NCBI GenBank assembly: GCA_003477345.1
Contig: DMTG01000033.1
Coordinates: forward strand, 1 to 8,137
Direction: 5' to 3'
DNA from: Succinivibrionaceae bacterium
GTDB taxonomy: Bacteria; Pseudomonadota; Gammaproteobacteria; Enterobacterales; Succinivibrionaceae
Length of the DNA: 8,137 nt
Below are positions 6,045 through 8,137 of this stretch, piece by piece. Position numbers and translations under genes: made by a program. The notes beneath the pieces are model-generated. The model did no database searches. It was not told where the DNA came from and saw only the letters and a program-made list of their open reading frames with translations. Numbering within the stretch: position 1 is the stretch's first letter; the number at the start of each line of letters is the position of its first letter.

Positions 6045-7640
6045 TTAAACTTTGAAGTGCTCTACAACCTGATGCAGTCTGTTCATGTTTTCAACTGCCT
6101 CATTTACAGTTCCCTGAGCTGTTCTAACTTGATCTCCAAGGTTCTGAGACTCTGAGGTAATACCCTGCATGTTAGTTGAGATTTCAGAGGTTGCAGTAGT
6201 CTGTTCTTCTGCTGCTGTTGCAATCTGTGTGATCTGACTGTTTACAGAAGATACCTGTTCTATGATGCTTCTCAGCATATCCTGAACTGCATTTGTGCGT
6301 TCTGCAAGAGAATTCATGTTAGAAAGGCTCTGTCCCATAGACTCATTAGCAGAATTAGCATCGTTCTGGATCTTTGCCACCATCTTGATGATTTCCTGTG
6401 TAGAAGACGATGTTCTTGATGCAAGGGCACGAACTTCATCAGCTACTACAGCAAATCCCTTTCCGGCCTCACCGGCACGGGCGGCTTCAATTGCAGCATT
6501 TAATGCCAGCAGATTTGTTTGGGCTGCAATATCCTCAATGGTCTGAACAATAGTGCCGATTTTCTGAGACTGCTCTACGAGCTCATGAATCTGGTCGGCA
6601 TCAGACTGTGTCTTCTTAACCTGATCCTGAATAGAATTGATGGTGTTCTGTACTTCTTTAACGCCTTCTTCTGTAATAGAATTTGCCTGATCAGAAGTTG
6701 TTGCTGCAGACTGACAGTTCTTTGCAATATCTGCTGTCGTAGAAACCATTTCGTCAGAGGCTGCAGCCACTGTAACCGCTTTGTTTTCTGTAGACTGGGC
6801 AGATGCGTTAATAGTCTGGGTAATATCATTAATGGAGTTAAAATCGTTAACCGCCTTGTTAACAGCCTGTTTAATCTGACCAACAAGATGATTTAACTGA
6901 GTTCCCATCTTGTCTGTTGATCTTATAAGCTGACCAAACTCATCATGGCTGTCTGAATGAATTCTAACCGTAAGATCGCCATTACTTATAGCTGTTGCCG
7001 CTTTTACAGCAGTAGCTAGATTTTTTACCGTGTAGTTTGATACCATGACAGCAATCAATATAGCAAGTAGCGTTCCTACAGAAGCTAATGCAAGAGTTAC
7101 ATATATTGGAGTGACTGATGACGCATCAGCAATAAGAATACCAGCATTCGCAATCTGTTTCTCATTTACAATATCCATTGCATCATCAATTATCAGAATA
7201 TTTTCATGAAGCTGTTTTTCATAGATTTCGAGAAGTGTTGCTTTATCTTTTGCAGCTAAAGCCTGCACAAAAGGACCGTTATATACAGACTGTACAACTT
7301 TTGCTGCATCTTTTGCTCTCTGAGAAGCCTGTGGGTCTGTTGATCCCTTTAACGCACCAATTGCCTCGGTAAAAGGAACCATTACTTTATCTAATTCATC
7401 TTTAGTAATGCTGTCTGGATGAAGAGTAGCATTTAAAATTGCCTCTTCTACAGCTTCGCAGGCCTTCATGGTTTCGTGAGTGCGATGATGTCTAACATTT
7501 ACTATCTGGTTCACTTCTGCAGCTGCGGAATTGAACTGATTCATAATCATGATAGATGTAAATCCGATGATAAAAGTAAATAGAATTACCACCGCAAATC
7601 CACCCAGAACTTTCATCTTTACAGAGAGTTTATCGAACAT
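6045..7640 (-). CDS. Methyl-accepting chemotaxis protein (transmembrane chemoreceptor)
   Basis: A 531-residue inner-membrane receptor that passes periplasmic signals to CheA/CheW and so biases flagellar rotation. The order is a short cytoplasmic start, TM1 at about 11-33, a small periplasmic helical domain at about 34-175 (four-helix-bundle size, containing [19 protein letters not shown] at 49-67), TM2 at about 177-200, HAMP at about 200-255 (containing [21 protein letters not shown]), then the long methyl-accepting coiled coil. The hairpin tip that binds CheA/CheW is conserved: [37 protein letters not shown] at 371-407. The C-terminus ends right after the coiled coil without an NWETF-type CheR/CheB tether. 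The start is supported by AAAAGGA about 6-8 bases upstream. The ligand is unknown; the periplasmic domain could bind a small molecule directly or a loaded binding protein. Confidence 0.97.
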   Translation of the reverse strand: MFDKLSVKMKVLGGFAVVILFTFIIGFTSIMIMNQFNSAAAEVNQIVNVRHHRTHETMKACEAVEEAILNATLHPDSITKDELDKVMVPFTEAIGALKGSTDPQASQRAKDAAKVVQSVYNGPFVQALAAKDKATLLEIYEKQLHENILIIDDAMDIVNEKQIANAGILIADASSVTPIYVTLALASVGTLLAILIAVMVSNYTVKNLATAVKAATAISNGDLTVRIHSDSHDEFGQLIRSTDKMGTQLNHLVGQIKQAVNKAVNDFNSINDITQTINASAQSTENKAVTVAAASDEMVSTTADIAKNCQSAATTSDQANSITEEGVKEVQNTINSIQDQVKKTQSDADQIHELVEQSQKIGTIVQTIEDIAAQTNLLALNAAIEAARAGEAGKGFAVVADEVRALASRTSSSTQEIIKMVAKIQNDANSANESMGQSLSNMNSLAERTNAVQDMLRSIIEQVSSVNSQITQIATAAEEQTTATSEISTNMQGITSESQNLGDQVRTAQGTVNEAVENMNRLHQVVEHFKV

Positions 7641-7678
7641 AGCAGATCCTTTTAAGTTAATAAAACATCTATCTCATT

Positions 7679-7707
7679 CTTATATCACTCATTAACTGCT
7701 GTGACAC
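7679..7707 (-). promoter_or_regulatory. Candidate promoter of the chemoreceptor gene
   Basis: On the minus strand TGATATAAG forms an extended -10 (hexamer TATAAG at 7679-7684), with GTGTCA (7702-7707, 4 of 6 to the -35 consensus) exactly 17 bases upstream. The start would be near 7672, giving a leader of about 31 nt. I looked for a flagellar sigma28 promoter (TAAA-N15-GCCGATAA) and saw no convincing match. Confidence 0.45.
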
Positions 7708-8014
7708 TGTAAATCAGAAGGTTCGTGCGCTAAGTCGCATACTTATTTGAAAAAAAGCTAACAGCATCAAAAATAATTATTAACATGCATGTAAAAAAAT
7801 ATGGAAAGCAATGATAGGTTTTAAATTTTTCAATCTTTAATAATGAGTTAGACTAATAAAATTACATCAGTCGTCAGATGAGGCGGTTTGAAAAGATAAA
7901 AAAATTTAGAAGAATACTGCTATTTTGATTTGGTTAATTTGAGGAGATAAAGAAATACAAAATTGACTGTTAACGATATTGAATCGAAAATTATAAGAAA
8001 GGAAAAAAATAGTT
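7708..8014. other. AT-rich intergenic region without a recognised gene
   Basis: About 300 bases between the chemoreceptor promoter and the terminator of the right-hand gene. It has many short A and T runs and stops in all frames. The only structure noted is a 4-bp hairpin TGCG/CGCA at 7726-7739. No RNA gene, transposon end or repeat was recognised. Confidence 0.5.
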
Positions 8015-8017
8015 ATG

Positions 8018-8043
8018 AAAAAGCCCGATATAAAATCGGGCTT
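8018..8043 (-). terminator. Intrinsic terminator of the right-edge gene
   Basis: A perfect 9-bp stem AAGCCCGAT (8021-8029) / ATCGGGCTT (8035-8043) with a 5-base loop continues on the minus strand into a run of T (five T counting the end of the stem arm). It lies 21 bases past the stop codon of the gene entering from the right. Confidence 0.9.
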
Positions 8044-8064
8044 ATATTCAGGAAGAAAATAATA

Positions 8065-8137
8065 TTACTTATTTAATGCCTGAGATACCTGTACTGCGAT
8101 AGCAACGGTAGCGCCTACCATTGGGTTGTTACCCATA
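8065..8137 (-). CDS. C-terminal end of an unidentified protein (truncated by window edge)
   Basis: The last 23 codons of a minus-strand gene are visible, reading MGNNPMVGATVAIAVQVSQA and then LNK before a TAA. The frame is open to the window edge, and the clean terminator just downstream supports a real gene end. The Gly/Ala/Val-rich small-residue pattern suggests a buried or helical C-terminus of a conserved protein, but I cannot name the family from so short a piece. Whether the Met at 8134-8136 is internal or a start cannot be seen; internal is far more likely. Confidence 0.7.
   Translation of the reverse strand, partial: MGNNPMVGATVAIAVQVSQALNK

Noticed and set aside
6295..6896. Open frames antisense to, or shifted within, the chemoreceptor gene
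   Set aside because: Low-information translations (Cys/Arg- or Leu/Arg-rich) that mirror the repetitive coiled-coil coding sequence; no ribosome binding sites or domain features.
8015..8062. A 15-codon plus-strand mini-ORF (ATG at 8015) preceded by AAAGGA
   Set aside because: It lies on top of the terminator of the opposite-strand gene, the Shine-Dalgarno spacing is long (11 bases), and there is no following gene that it could lead.
1..8137. CRISPR arrays, insertion sequences, tRNA genes, toxin-antitoxin pairs or prophage genes
   Set aside because: Looked for on both strands; no spaced direct repeats, transposase or integrase motifs, cloverleaf sequences or phage genes were seen.

Overview
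The window looks like chromosomal DNA of an AT-rich gammaproteobacterium. The main grounds are a recognisable 6S RNA gene of enterobacterial type, a UmuC-type Y-family polymerase, Shine-Dalgarno sequences and intrinsic terminators of ordinary Gram-negative form, and a methyl-accepting chemotaxis protein (MCP). The AT-rich composition and protein style would fit a host-associated anaerobe such as the Succinivibrionaceae, but that placement is inference.

Plus strand, left part. An almost complete umuC (error-prone translesion polymerase V catalytic subunit) begins near the left edge; no umuD is visible. It is followed by a small unrecognised gene of 113 codons with a hydrophobic tail. The gap after it (about 1872-2258) is not empty: positions about 2078-2264 encode a 6S RNA (ssrS), the promoter-mimic RNA that binds sigma70 RNA polymerase holoenzyme.

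Minus strand, the rest. A TetR-family regulator converges on the 6S gene, and its stop codon lies inside the 6S closing stem. Upstream of it, behind a strong terminator, is a three-gene transcription unit read leftward: an exported OB-fold protein (about 5110-5799), a periplasmic SsuA/THI5-like substrate-binding protein (4016-5083) and a second exported OB-fold protein (3262-3939). The two OB-fold proteins are paralogues with the same layout: signal peptide, a small two-cysteine segment, then a tRNA_anti-like OB-fold domain. No ABC permease or ATPase accompanies the binding protein. A good sigma70-type promoter precedes the unit. Further right is a full-length MCP with its own promoter and terminator, so it is probably transcribed separately although adjacent and codirectional. 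At the right edge are the last 23 codons of an unidentified minus-strand gene with a clean terminator.

The most interesting element is the OB-fold / binding-protein / OB-fold cassette: all three products appear to be periplasmic, cysteine-containing and without a transporter, and they sit beside a chemoreceptor. A plausible but unproven reading is a periplasmic ligand-capture or sensing module. The second notable point is the 6S RNA gene and its tail-to-tail overlap with an unusually long TetR reading frame.
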